Assembly (NCBI GenBank): GCA_021847245.1 | Contig: JAJZUC010000026.1 | Coordinates: forward strand, 1 to 35,423 | Direction: 5' to 3' | Source of the DNA: Deltaproteobacteria bacterium | GTDB taxonomy: Bacteria; Desulfobacterota; Desulfuromonadia; Geobacterales; Geobacteraceae | DNA: 35,423 nucleotides | In this document: one piece after another, positions 1 through 7,500 of the stretch | How positions within the stretch are numbered: position 1 is the first letter of the stretch | Layout: every line of letters starts with the position of its first letter | Translations under genes and position numbers: made by a program | Notes under the pieces: generated by a model | Told to the model about the DNA's origin: nothing | What the model saw: the letters and a program-made list of their open reading frames with translations, nothing else | Database searches by the model: none

Positions 1-572
1 ACGTGGACGTCATGGACGGCCACTTCGTCCCGAACATCACCATCGGGCCGCTGGTGGTGGAGGCGGTCCGGAAGGTGACCGACCTTCCCCTCGACGTCCA
101 CCTCATGATCGCGAACCCCGACCTCTATATCCCCGACTTCGCCCGGGCCGGGGCCGATATCATCGTGGTCCATGCCGAGGCCACCGTCCACCTCCACCGG
201 ACGGTCCAGCTCATCAAGTCCCTCGGGAAGAAGGCGGGGGTCTCCCTCAATCCGGCGACGCCGCTGGCGCACCTCGACTACATCCTCGACGAGCTCGACC
301 TGGTCCTGCTCATGACGGTCAACCCCGGCTTCGGGGGGCAGTCGTTCATCGAGGCGTGCCTCCCCAAGATCCATGCCCTGCGGGGGATGCTCGACCGGCG
401 GGGGTGCGAGGCGGAGCTGGAGGTGGACGGCGGGGTGAAGACCGACAACATCGACCGGATCTCCCATGCGGGGGCCGACGTCTTCGTGGCCGGAAGCGCG
501 GTGTTCAACAGTCCCGATTACGGGGCGACGATAAAAGAGTTAAAGCGCCGGGCAAAAGAGCCGATACTGTAA
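1..572 (+). CDS. rpe: Ribulose-phosphate 3-epimerase, 5'-truncated by window edge
   Basis: This enzyme interconverts ribulose 5-phosphate and xylulose 5-phosphate in the cytosolic pentose phosphate pathway. Only the part from the second metal-site strand onward is present; the start lies upstream of base 1, and the GTG at base 3 is an internal valine codon. Family motifs seen in order are [10 protein letters not shown] (metal-binding Asp), DVHLMI (metal-binding His), [10 protein letters not shown] (phosphate loop) and EVDGGV (catalytic Asp), and then a GS-type phosphate-binding turn. The TAA stop is at 570-572. About 190 residues remain of the roughly 220 usual for the family. It is followed after 40 bp by a Nudix gene on the same strand. 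The assignment is secure. Confidence 0.96.
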   Translation, partial: VDVMDGHFVPNITIGPLVVEAVRKVTDLPLDVHLMIANPDLYIPDFARAGADIIVVHAEATVHLHRTVQLIKSLGKKAGVSLNPATPLAHLDYILDELDLVLLMTVNPGFGGQSFIEACLPKIHALRGMLDRRGCEAELEVDGGVKTDNIDRISHAGADVFVAGSAVFNSPDYGATIKELKRRAKEPIL

Positions 573-612
573 CTAGCGTTCCGGCCGCAACATTCACGGG
601 CGCGATGCTGCG

Positions 613-1221
613 ATGCACGACACCACGACCGAACTTGAGACGCTGAAAGAGCGGATACGCGCGCTCCTTGCCGCCCGCCGGCGGGTGCCGCTTCCTGCGG
701 GGCCGGTGCCGGCCGCGGTCCTCCTGCCGCTCTTCGCGCAAGGGGGGGAGTACCACATCCTTTTCACCAAGCGGACGGAAAGACTGAACCACCATCGGGG
801 GGAGATCTCCTTTCCGGGAGGGGTCTTCCATCCCGACGACGCCGACCTCCGTGATACGGCCCTGCGGGAGACGTGGGAGGAGGTGGGAATCCGCTCGGCG
901 GACGTGGAGATCCTGGGCGAGCTGGACGATTTCCACTCGGTGTACGGCTACCTGGTGACCCCCTTCGTCGGGGTCTTCCCGGAGGGGTACCCCCTCACGG
1001 TGAACCGGGACGAGATCGAGCGGATCATCACGGTCCCCCTCTCGCAACTGCTCGACCCCGGGATTTTCCGGGTCGAAGAGTGGAGCTGGAAGGGACGGGG
1101 CCACCCGGTCTATTTTTACACCTGCGGTGACGACGAGGTCTGGGGGCTCACGGCAGCCATTCTGAAGCAGTTTCTGGACGAGGTGTTTCCGGGCGGGGCG
1201 GGGAGCTTTCGCCCCCGGTAA
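613..1221 (+). CDS. Nudix hydrolase, CoA pyrophosphatase-like (NudL/UPF0035 type)
   Basis: The protein has 202 residues. The Nudix box lies at about residues 69-93 (GGVFHPDD...TALRETWEEVGI), with the REtwEE core at 85-90. It is preceded by FTKRTERLNHHRGEISFPGG, which fits the UPF0035 signature of Nudix enzymes that cleave CoA and acyl-CoA to phosphopantetheine and 3',5'-ADP. The CoA specificity comes from family knowledge and is not proven here. The enzyme should be cytosolic and dependent on Mg or Mn. It starts 40 bp after rpe and ends 6 bp before the response regulator, so the three genes probably share a transcript. The start at 613 has no strong Shine-Dalgarno; a second ATG lies out of frame at 605. 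Confidence 0.88.
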   Translation: MHDTTTELETLKERIRALLAARRRVPLPAGPVPAAVLLPLFAQGGEYHILFTKRTERLNHHRGEISFPGGVFHPDDADLRDTALRETWEEVGIRSADVEILGELDDFHSVYGYLVTPFVGVFPEGYPLTVNRDEIERIITVPLSQLLDPGIFRVEEWSWKGRGHPVYFYTCGDDEVWGLTAAILKQFLDEVFPGGAGSFRPR

Positions 1222-1227
1222 AGGCGT

Positions 1228-2199
1228 ATGGCGACAACAGTCCTCATAATCGACGATTCCGACACCCTGCGGGAGGAGATCCTGCGCACCGTCAAGGGAG
1301 CCTCCCTCTTCGACACCTACCTGGAGGCGAGCGACGGGCTCGAAGGGTTCAAGACGCTCCTCAACCACCGGGTCGATCTGGTCCTCTGCGACCTGGAGAT
1401 GCCCCGGATGGACGGCTTCCGCTTCCTCACCATGATGCGGGCCCGGGGGGAGTTCCAGGATCTGCCGGTGATCATGCTCACCGGCCGGGAGGACCGGGAG
1501 ACGAAGATCCGGGGGCTGGAGCAGGGGGCGTCCGACTACGTCACCAAGCCGTTCGATGCCGGGGAGCTGGTGGCGCGGGTCCGGGTCCAGCTCAAGATGA
1601 AGGCGCTCCAGGACGAGCTCAAGCGGACCAACGAGCTGCTGCGCAAGCTCTCCATCACCGACCCCCTCACCCATCTCCACAACCGGCGCCACCTGATGGA
1701 GACGATGGAGAAGGAGTTCCAGCGGGCCTCCCGCAAGGGGGGGCATCTCTCCCTCGTCATCCTCGACATCGACTACTTCAAGAAGATCAACGACACCTAC
1801 GGCCACCAGGAAGGGGACCGGGTGCTGGCGACCCTGGCGGAGATCGTCATGAAGGGGCTGCGTGCTTACGACATCGCCGCCCGTTACGGCGGCGAGGAGT
1901 TCGTCCTCCTTCTCCCCGAGACCCCCCTCCCCGAGGCGCAGACAATCGCCGAGAGGCTCCGGGGGGAGGTGCAGGAGCACGTGTTCAACGGGAGCCTCCA
2001 GGGGCAGGTGATCACCATCAGCCTTGGGGTGGCGACCTACCCCTCGCCGCGGGTCGAGAACATCGATTCGCTCTTCCGGCAGGCGGACGAGGCGCTCTAC
2101 CGGGCCAAGCAGAACGGCCGAAACCGCGTCGAGATCATGAACGGCGGGGTGGTGGAAAAGATGGCGCCGGCGGGGGCTCAGATCCTGGTGAGCGACTGA
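1228..2199 (+). CDS. Response regulator with GGDEF domain (diguanylate cyclase)
   Basis: The protein has 323 residues. An N-terminal receiver domain (about 1-120) carries the acidic pair D9/D10, phospho-acceptor D55 in LCDLEMPRMDGF, T85 and K107. A linker helix follows, then a GGDEF domain (about 145-310) with an active signature GGEEF at 221-225. RAYD at 212-215 lies exactly five residues upstream of it, matching the RxxD inhibitory site, so product inhibition by cyclic di-GMP is expected. The architecture implies phosphorylation-controlled synthesis of cyclic di-GMP from two GTP. No cognate histidine kinase is in the window. Its 3' end overlaps the convergent glycosylase gene by 22 bp, leaving no room for an intergenic terminator. 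Confidence 0.95.
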   Translation: MATTVLIIDDSDTLREEILRTVKGASLFDTYLEASDGLEGFKTLLNHRVDLVLCDLEMPRMDGFRFLTMMRARGEFQDLPVIMLTGREDRETKIRGLEQGASDYVTKPFDAGELVARVRVQLKMKALQDELKRTNELLRKLSITDPLTHLHNRRHLMETMEKEFQRASRKGGHLSLVILDIDYFKKINDTYGHQEGDRVLATLAEIVMKGLRAYDIAARYGGEEFVLLLPETPLPEAQTIAERLRGEVQEHVFNGSLQGQVITISLGVATYPSPRVENIDSLFRQADEALYRAKQNGRNRVEIMNGGVVEKMAPAGAQILVSD

Positions 2200-2846
2200 G
2201 CGGAACAGCGCAGGTGGAGCCGGCAGCCGCCGCAGCGGGGGGTCTTGCGGCAGTGCTCCTTGCAGTGCTCCACGATGAGGGCGTGGTATTCGTTGAAGAG
2301 GGGTACGTCCGGCGGCAGGTTCTCCATGAAGAGGGCGCGGACCGCTTCGTAATCCGCCCGCGGGTCAACCAGGCCGAGGGCCGAGAAGAGCCGCCTCGTG
2401 TAGGCATCCACCACGAAGGTTGGCTTCCCCCCCGCGTAGAGAAGGATCGAGTCGGCCGTCTCCCGCCCGATCCCCCGCACCCCGAGCAGTTCCTCCCGCA
2501 GCTCCTGCCACTCCCCCCCGAGCATCCGCTCCAGGCTCCCTCCGTACCGGGCGAAGAGAAAGCCTACGAACTCCTTGAGGCGCGCCCCCTTCACGTTGAA
2601 AAAGCCCGCGGGCCTGATCACCTCCGCAAGCCTCTCCGCCGGCAGCTCCCGCAGCGCCTCCGGCGAAAGGAGCCTCTCCCGCTTCAGGTTCGCGATTGCC
2701 TTCTCCACATTCCCCCAGTTGGTGTTCTGGGTCAGGATCGCCCCGACGCAGACCTCGAAGGGGGTCTCGGCCGGCCACCAGTGACGGGGGCCGTAGCGGT
2801 CGAGGAGGAGGTTGAAGATCTCCCGGAGCTGCTCTTCACTCCTCAC
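2178..2846 (-). CDS. Endonuclease III-like HhH-GPD DNA glycosylase
   Basis: This 222-residue cytosolic base-excision repair protein has a helix-hairpin-helix at about 120-133 (LLGVRGIGRETADSIL) and the catalytic Asp at 147 in VVDAYTRR. The position that holds the AP-lyase lysine in true Nth (KTA) is Glu129 (RETAD), which resembles MagIII/MutY-type monofunctional glycosylases; I infer glycosylase without beta-lyase activity. A C-terminal cysteine cluster runs C199-x5-C205-x2-C208-x5-C214, with a further Cys at 195, and probably holds a 4Fe-4S cluster. The first gap is one residue shorter than the usual x6. The start is GTG, and its G is the last base of the glnE TAG stop (TAGTG), so it is translationally coupled as the last gene of the mtnA-glnE run. 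The substrate lesion cannot be told from sequence. Confidence 0.88.
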   Translation of the reverse strand: MRSEEQLREIFNLLLDRYGPRHWWPAETPFEVCVGAILTQNTNWGNVEKAIANLKRERLLSPEALRELPAERLAEVIRPAGFFNVKGARLKEFVGFLFARYGGSLERMLGGEWQELREELLGVRGIGRETADSILLYAGGKPTFVVDAYTRRLFSALGLVDPRADYEAVRALFMENLPPDVPLFNEYHALIVEHCKEHCRKTPRCGGCRLHLRCSAQSLTRI

Positions 2847-2869
2847 TACTCACCCCTCACGCCCTCACC
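2836..2869. repeat. Heptanucleotide repeat array (TCACNCC) at the glnE/glycosylase junction
   Basis: On the + strand the tetramer TCAC occurs at 2836, 2843, 2850, 2857 and 2865, giving periods of 7, 7, 7 and 8. The units are TCACTCC, TCACTAC, TCACCCC, TCACGCC and a final shifted CTCACCC. The array spans the glnE stop, the coupled GTG start of the next gene and the first codons on either side. A related 7-bp array lies inside uvrD at 20322-20356. Confidence 0.85.
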
Positions 2870-5800
2870 CAGGATCCGCCCGTAGACCCGCCGCACCGCG
2901 CCGGTGATCCGCTCGTACTCGTCCATGAGCGCCTTGCCGGGGTGACGCAGTTTCGGGTCGTAGCCGAGGCGCCGGGCGAGGGTGTCGAGGTACTTCTGGT
3001 CCCCCCCCAGGTCGTTGATGGAGTAGTCGTGGATGAGGCGAAGCCGGTTTTCGAGGCGGCGGAGGAACTTGTACCCCTCCAGCAGGGTGGCGAAGTCATC
3101 CTCGCCGAGGACGCTGCAGAGTCGCATCGCCTTCAGGGCCAGGAGGGTGTTGGTGCTCCGGATCTCCGGGTGGTTCACGCCGTGGCGAAGCTGCAGGTAC
3201 TGGACCATGAACTCGATGTCGACGATCCCCCCCCGGCCGGTCTTGATGTTGTAGCTCCCGGCCTTCTCCCTGGCCAGCTCCACCTCCATGCGGGTCCGCA
3301 GCCGGTGGATCTCCCTGCGCACCTCCTCGTCTGCGCCGGTGCCGTAGACCGTCTCCCGGATCACCTTCTCGATCCCCCGGCGGAGCCGCTCGTCGCCATA
3401 GACCACCCGGGCCCGGGTGAGGGCCTGGCGTTCCCAGATCTGGGCCTCTTCCCGGTGGTAGGTGCGAAACGACTCCAGGGAGGTGACCAGGGGGCCGGCG
3501 TTCCCCGAGGGGCGAAGCCGCGTGTCGATCTTGTAGACGTACCCCTCGCGGGTCTGGGTGGTGAGGATGGAGATGATCTTCTGGCCCAGCTTGGCGAAGT
3601 ACTCGCGGTTGGAGATCTGCCTCTCCCCCCCCTCGGTCTCCCCCTGATGGTCGTAGATGTAGATGATGTCCAGGTCCGAGTGGTAGTTGAGCTCGTTTCC
3701 CCCCATCTTCCCCATGGCGACCACGGCGAAGTGGGCCTGGCGGAGGTCGCCGTCGGCATCGCGGTACATGGGGTGGCCGAAGCGGGCGAGCTCCCTCTTC
3801 GCCATCCGGCAGGCGGCGGCGAGGCAGACCTCGGCCAGCCCCGTCAGCTGGTAGGTGAGCTCCGACTGGCCGAGCTTGCCGTAGACGTCGTTCATCCCGA
3901 TCCGGAGAAACTCCTCGCAGCGGTAGCGGCGCAGGACGTCGAGCCGCTCCTCGTAATCGGCCGCCGCCTCCAGCATCCCCTCCAGCTCTGCCTCCATCGC
4001 CTCCCGGTCCTTGACGTAGGTGGCGTAGGCGCGGGCTACGAGGCTGTCGAGGAGCTCCGGGTGGCCGATGAAGATCTTGGAGAGGAACTCCGAGGTGGCG
4101 AAGAGGGAGACCAGGAGTTTCATGATCTCCCGGTTCTCGGCCAGAAGCGCGTAGAACGTGGAGCGGGAGCCGACGGCGCAGAGGAACCGCTCCAGGTTGG
4201 TGAGGGCGAGATCCGGGTCGGGGGAGGCGAAGATCTCCTGGAGAAGGAGCGGCGAGATCTTCTCCAGCAGGCGCCGGGCCCGCTCGGTGAGGTGGGCCCG
4301 GGGGGTGCCGTCGCGCAGCAGCAGCAGGTTGTCGTAGGCCGCATCCACGTTGGCGAAGCCGCGTTCGGCGAGCATGTCCTTGATCAGGTCCGGATCGGCC
4401 TGCCGGTCGAAGAAGAGGTGGATCTCGGGACGGACCTCCTCTGTCAGCTTTTCGTCCCGGGAGAGGAAGAGGCCGCCGTAGATGGCGGAGACCCGGCTGC
4501 GGTGGCTCTCCAGCACCTCCCGGAACCTCGCGAGCCCGTCGGGGCGGAGATAGCCGCAGCGGCGGGCGAGGGCCAGCATCTCGTCGTCCTTCTTCGGGAG
4601 CGAGTGGGTCTGGCGCTCCTGAACCACCTGGATCCGGTGCTCCACGGTCCGCAGGAAGCGGTAGGCGTCGGAGAGGGCCGCTGCGTCCTCCTCGGCGATC
4701 AGCCGGGCATCCCGCAGGATCTCCAGGGCCTTGAGGGAGTTGCGGACCCGCAACCCCCGGTTCTTCCCCGCATAGACCAGCTGGAGGGCCTGGATGAAGA
4801 ACTCGATCTCCCGGATGCCGCCGCGGCCGAGCTTGATGTTGTGCTCGCTCTCCTGCTGCCGGGCGAGCGACGCGTCGATCTTCTTCTTCATCGCCATCAT
4901 GTCCTCGATCAGGTTGTAGTCGAGGTACTTGCGGTAGACGAACGGCTCGATGGCGGCGAGGACCTGGTTGCCGAGCTCGATGGAGCCGGCCACGGGACGG
5001 GCCTTGAGCATGGCGGCCCGCTCCCACGACTGTCCCCAGTACTCGTAGTAGGTGGCGGCGGAGCGGAGCGAGCAGGCCATGTCGCCGCTCTTCCCCTCGG
5101 GGCGCAGCCCCAGATCGACCCGGAAGACGAAGCCGTCGGCCGTCACCTGGGAGAGCGCCCTGGAGACCATCTCGCCGAGCTTGACGAAGAAGGCGTGGAG
5201 GGAGATCCGTCCCTTCGCGGCGCCGCTTCCGTCGGAGAGCCCTTCCGTCTCCCCCTGGTCCGAGGAGTAGAAGTAAATCAGGTCGATGTCGGAGGAAAAG
5301 TTGAGCTCCCGGCCGCCGAACTTCCCCATCCCCATGATGGTGAACTCCGCCTCCCGGGGGCCGTCGGGGGTCTCCATGAGGGGACGGCCGTGCTCCTTCA
5401 CCAGGGTGCGGCGGGAGGCCTCGCAGGCGATCTGCAGGGAGGCGGCGGCCAGGGCCGAGAGCTCGGCGGTCACCTCCTCCAGAAGGGCGAGGCCGTTCAG
5501 GTCCCGGCCGGCGATCCGGAGGAACTCCCGGAACTTGAAGCGGCGCAGCAGCGGGAAGATGTCGGCGTAATCGGCATCCTTCGGGACGAGGGCGCGGAGC
5601 TCGGCGAGCATCTCCGCCTCGGAACGGGCCCTGTCGATCCCCTTGCGGGTGAAGAGCTGGTGGAAGTAGGAGGGGTCGCGGCAGAGGATGTTGACCAGAA
5701 ACGGGGAGGAGCCGCAGATGGTGAGAAGCTGGGCGAGGCGATCCCTGCGGCCGCAGAGCTCCACGAACTCCTCCCGCGCCACGCAGCCGCAGACCCGCTC

Positions 5801-6034
5801 GACGCCGTTAAGCGCCATGTCGGGGAGTGGGGTGGCGAGGGACGCGCCGGCGATCTGCTGCACCAGGTGGTCGGGGAGCGCCTGCTGGAGGAGCCGGAGG
5901 TTGGTCGCCGAGCGGGCGGCATAGGCGAACCCCTGCTCTTCGAGAAGCGCCACCAGCAGCGGGTCATTGTCGGCATCGGGGGGGAGGGCCAGCGCCTCCT
6001 CCAGGCGGCGGGCGAAGTCGTCGCCGCGGCTCAT
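2846..6034 (-). CDS. glnE: Bifunctional glutamine synthetase adenylyltransferase/deadenylase
   Basis: GlnE adds AMP to glutamine synthetase and removes it again, tuning nitrogen assimilation under control of PII protein and glutamine. The 1062-residue protein shows both nucleotidyltransferase halves. The N-terminal deadenylase-type domain has [19 protein letters not shown] with D249 and D251; the C-terminal adenylylation domain has [18 protein letters not shown] with D787 and D789. Each is followed by a helical region with the conserved [10 protein letters not shown] or [10 protein letters not shown] segment. The length is near that of other bacterial GlnE proteins. It starts with ATG overlapping the mtnA stop (ATGA) and ends overlapping the glycosylase GTG, so the three genes form a coupled operon. 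A heptad repeat lies across its last codons (2836-2868). Confidence 0.97.
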   Translation of the reverse strand: MSRGDDFARRLEEALALPPDADNDPLLVALLEEQGFAYAARSATNLRLLQQALPDHLVQQIAGASLATPLPDMALNGVERVCGCVAREEFVELCGRRDRLAQLLTICGSSPFLVNILCRDPSYFHQLFTRKGIDRARSEAEMLAELRALVPKDADYADIFPLLRRFKFREFLRIAGRDLNGLALLEEVTAELSALAAASLQIACEASRRTLVKEHGRPLMETPDGPREAEFTIMGMGKFGGRELNFSSDIDLIYFYSSDQGETEGLSDGSGAAKGRISLHAFFVKLGEMVSRALSQVTADGFVFRVDLGLRPEGKSGDMACSLRSAATYYEYWGQSWERAAMLKARPVAGSIELGNQVLAAIEPFVYRKYLDYNLIEDMMAMKKKIDASLARQQESEHNIKLGRGGIREIEFFIQALQLVYAGKNRGLRVRNSLKALEILRDARLIAEEDAAALSDAYRFLRTVEHRIQVVQERQTHSLPKKDDEMLALARRCGYLRPDGLARFREVLESHRSRVSAIYGGLFLSRDEKLTEEVRPEIHLFFDRQADPDLIKDMLAERGFANVDAAYDNLLLLRDGTPRAHLTERARRLLEKISPLLLQEIFASPDPDLALTNLERFLCAVGSRSTFYALLAENREIMKLLVSLFATSEFLSKIFIGHPELLDSLVARAYATYVKDREAMEAELEGMLEAAADYEERLDVLRRYRCEEFLRIGMNDVYGKLGQSELTYQLTGLAEVCLAAACRMAKRELARFGHPMYRDADGDLRQAHFAVVAMGKMGGNELNYHSDLDIIYIYDHQGETEGGERQISNREYFAKLGQKIISILTTQTREGYVYKIDTRLRPSGNAGPLVTSLESFRTYHREEAQIWERQALTRARVVYGDERLRRGIEKVIRETVYGTGADEEVRREIHRLRTRMEVELAREKAGSYNIKTGRGGIVDIEFMVQYLQLRHGVNHPEIRSTNTLLALKAMRLCSVLGEDDFATLLEGYKFLRRLENRLRLIHDYSINDLGGDQKYLDTLARRLGYDPKLRHPGKALMDEYERITGAVRRVYGRILGEGVRGE

Positions 6035-7071
6035 CGGTCCACCAGCGCCCGGAGCCCCTGCACGAAATCCCCCCGCACCACCCCCTTCTCGGTGATGATG
6101 CCGGCGATGTAGCGGGCCGGGGTCACGTCGAAGGCCGGGTTTCTCACCCTGATTCCCTCGGGGGCCACGGGAAGGCCGTGAAGGTGGGTCACTTCCCGGC
6201 CGTGGCGCTCCTCGATCGGGATCTGGTCGCCGCTTGCCAGGGAGAGATCGAGGGTGGAGGTCGGGGCCGCCACGTAGAAGGGGATGCTGTTCTCCTTTGC
6301 CAGGACCGCCACGCTGTAGGTGCCGATCTTGTTGGCGGTGTCGCCGTTGGCGGCGATCCGGTCGGCCCCCACCACGCAGCAGGTGATCTCGCCGTTCTTC
6401 ATGAAGAAGCCGGCCATGTTGTCGGAGATGAGGGTCACCGGGATCCCGTCCTTCATCAGCTCCCAGGCGGTGAGCCGCGCCCCCTGGAGCCAGGGGCGGG
6501 TCTCGTCGGCGAAGACCTGGATCCTCTTCCCCGCCTCGTGGGCGGCCCGGATCACCCCCAGCGCCGTGCCATAGCCCGCCGTGGCGAGCCCCCCGGCGTT
6601 GCAGTGGGTGAGGACCGTGGCCCCTGCCGGGATGAGCGCCGCGCCGTGGCGGCCGATCGCCTTGCAGAGCGCCAGGTCCTCCTCCTCGATCCGGATCGCC
6701 TCCGCCTTCAGGAGCTCCCGGATCGCGTCGAGGGGACGCTCCCGGTTCGCCTCGGCCAGCCGCCGCATCCGCTCGATGGCCCAGAAGAGGTTCACCGCCG
6801 TGGGGCGGGTGCGGGCCAGCACATCGCAGACGTTGTCCAGCTCCCGGAAGAAGGAATCGTGGGAGTCGGCGACGATCTCCCGGGCCCCCAGGGCGACCCC
6901 CATCGCCGCCGCGACCCCGATGGCCGGCGCCCCCCGGATCACCATCCCCCGGATCGCCTCGGCCACCCCCTGGTAGTCGGCGTATTCGCAGTAGACCTCC
7001 TCGCCCGGCAGGCGGGTCTGGTCGATCATCACCACTTTATTGTCGCGCCATTCTATGGTCCTGAAGGACAT
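6031..7071 (-). CDS. mtnA: Methylthioribose-1-phosphate isomerase
   Basis: MtnA converts 5-methylthioribose 1-phosphate to methylthioribulose 1-phosphate in the cytosolic methionine salvage pathway. The protein has 346 residues, normal for the family. Catalytic-site motifs are [18 protein letters not shown], with Cys157, and [20 protein letters not shown], with Asp237. [11 protein letters not shown] near residue 45 fits the N-terminal substrate site. The ATG at 7071 has an AGAGGT Shine-Dalgarno. Its stop overlaps the glnE start. A eukaryotic-type eIF2B-like regulatory role is unlikely because both catalytic residues are intact. Upstream on the same strand is the dinD remnant rather than a normal leader, so the original mtnA promoter region may have been displaced by insertion. 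Confidence 0.96.
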   Translation of the reverse strand: MSFRTIEWRDNKVVMIDQTRLPGEEVYCEYADYQGVAEAIRGMVIRGAPAIGVAAAMGVALGAREIVADSHDSFFRELDNVCDVLARTRPTAVNLFWAIERMRRLAEANRERPLDAIRELLKAEAIRIEEEDLALCKAIGRHGAALIPAGATVLTHCNAGGLATAGYGTALGVIRAAHEAGKRIQVFADETRPWLQGARLTAWELMKDGIPVTLISDNMAGFFMKNGEITCCVVGADRIAANGDTANKIGTYSVAVLAKENSIPFYVAAPTSTLDLSLASGDQIPIEERHGREVTHLHGLPVAPEGIRVRNPAFDVTPARYIAGIITEKGVVRGDFVQGLRALVDR

Positions 7072-7120
7072 ACTTTACCTCTGTATTTGCCTAATTATTT
7101 GATTTTACTGGACGAAGTGT

Positions 7121-7405
7121 TCAATGGTAGCAGGCGTAGCGGGTGAGCATCATGTCGTCCACCTGGCGCTCGCTGCCGGAACCGAGCTTGACCATTTTGT
7201 TGACGTCAACAAAATGGTCGACAACATCCTGGCCCGAATTCACACAGGCAGTTTTCGCCTTTTCGATAACTTTCGAAAAGTTGCGCCACTCGTCATGATC
7301 GAGCAGTACCTGCAAATCCCTGGCGAGCCAGTATTCAAGCCAGTTCTCCTGGTAGGCCGATTCCTCAAAGCTCTTGTTCAACCGGATGATCGTTTCCCGT
7401 TTCAT
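7121..7405 (-). pseudogene. dinD: DinD-like (DNA damage-inducible protein D) gene, truncated to N-terminal third
   Basis: The 94-residue product begins MKRETIIRLNKSFEESAYQ and contains WLEYWLARDLQVLL, WRNFSKVIEKAKTACVNSG, DHFVDVNKMVKLGSG and QVDDMMLTRYACY. These blocks match my memory of the N-terminal BRO-like region of DinD-family proteins, which are usually about 270-280 residues. The frame stops two codons after RYAC, where full-length homologues continue, so the C-terminal two thirds are missing. The ATG at 7405 has an AAAGGA Shine-Dalgarno 8 bp upstream, so the fragment may still be translated. GC is visibly lower than in mtnA. It lies between a restriction-modification gene and mtnA, consistent with leftover material from an accessory insertion. 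A 30-bp perfect palindrome lies within its codons (7190-7219). Confidence 0.75.
7190..7219. repeat. 30-bp perfect palindrome inside the dinD remnant
   Basis: The sequence is its own reverse complement over all 30 bases; the central 20 are TTTTGTTGACGTCAACAAAA. Both strands therefore encode HFVDVNKMV-like peptides. Its core matches the palindrome upstream of the gene (7448-7467) at 18 of 20 positions. Confidence 0.9.
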
Positions 7406-7432
7406 CGGCAAGATCCTTTCAGTGTCCCGTTA

Positions 7433-7464
7433 AACCGTAATCCAACGTTTTGTTGAGGTCAACA
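7433..7464 (-). promoter_or_regulatory. Candidate dinD promoter overlapped by a TTGTTGA-GG-TCAACAA palindrome
   Basis: On the minus strand the sequence TTGACC is followed after 17 bp by TACGGT, a plausible though weak sigma-70-type promoter about 30 bp upstream of the dinD ATG. The -35 element lies inside the palindrome TTGTTGA-GG-TCAACAA (7450-7465, + strand), which would be well placed as an operator. The repeat of almost the same sequence inside the gene suggests one binding protein for both sites. The promoter call is inference; the palindrome is seen directly. Confidence 0.45.
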
Positions 7465-7469
7465 AGACA

Positions 7470-7495
7470 TTACGTAACGCATTTGGTGAAATGCG
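7470..7495. repeat. TTACGTAA palindrome and 7-bp stem hairpin after the RM gene stop
   Basis: Directly 3' of the RM stop (on its strand) lies CGCATTT-GGTG-AAATGCG (7478-7495), a perfect 7-bp stem with a 4-base loop. The palindrome TTACGTAA (7470-7477) comes next. There is no T-run, so an intrinsic terminator is not supported. Together with 7448-7467 these make three palindromes in about 50 bp. Confidence 0.7.
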
Positions 7496-7500
7496 ATGTA

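Noticed and set aside
2836-2869. CRISPR array
   Set aside because: The repeats are 7 bp and contiguous, with no spacers; no cas gene is present anywhere in the window.
2942-6112. Very long open frame on the + strand opposite glnE
   Set aside because: It is a GC-rich antisense shadow: low-complexity, Val/Gly/Leu/Glu-rich peptide without any family motif, while glnE on the other strand has all its motifs.
7124-7456. + strand open frame opposite the dinD remnant
   Set aside because: It shares a peptide with the minus strand only because of the 30-bp palindrome; no Shine-Dalgarno and no family likeness elsewhere.
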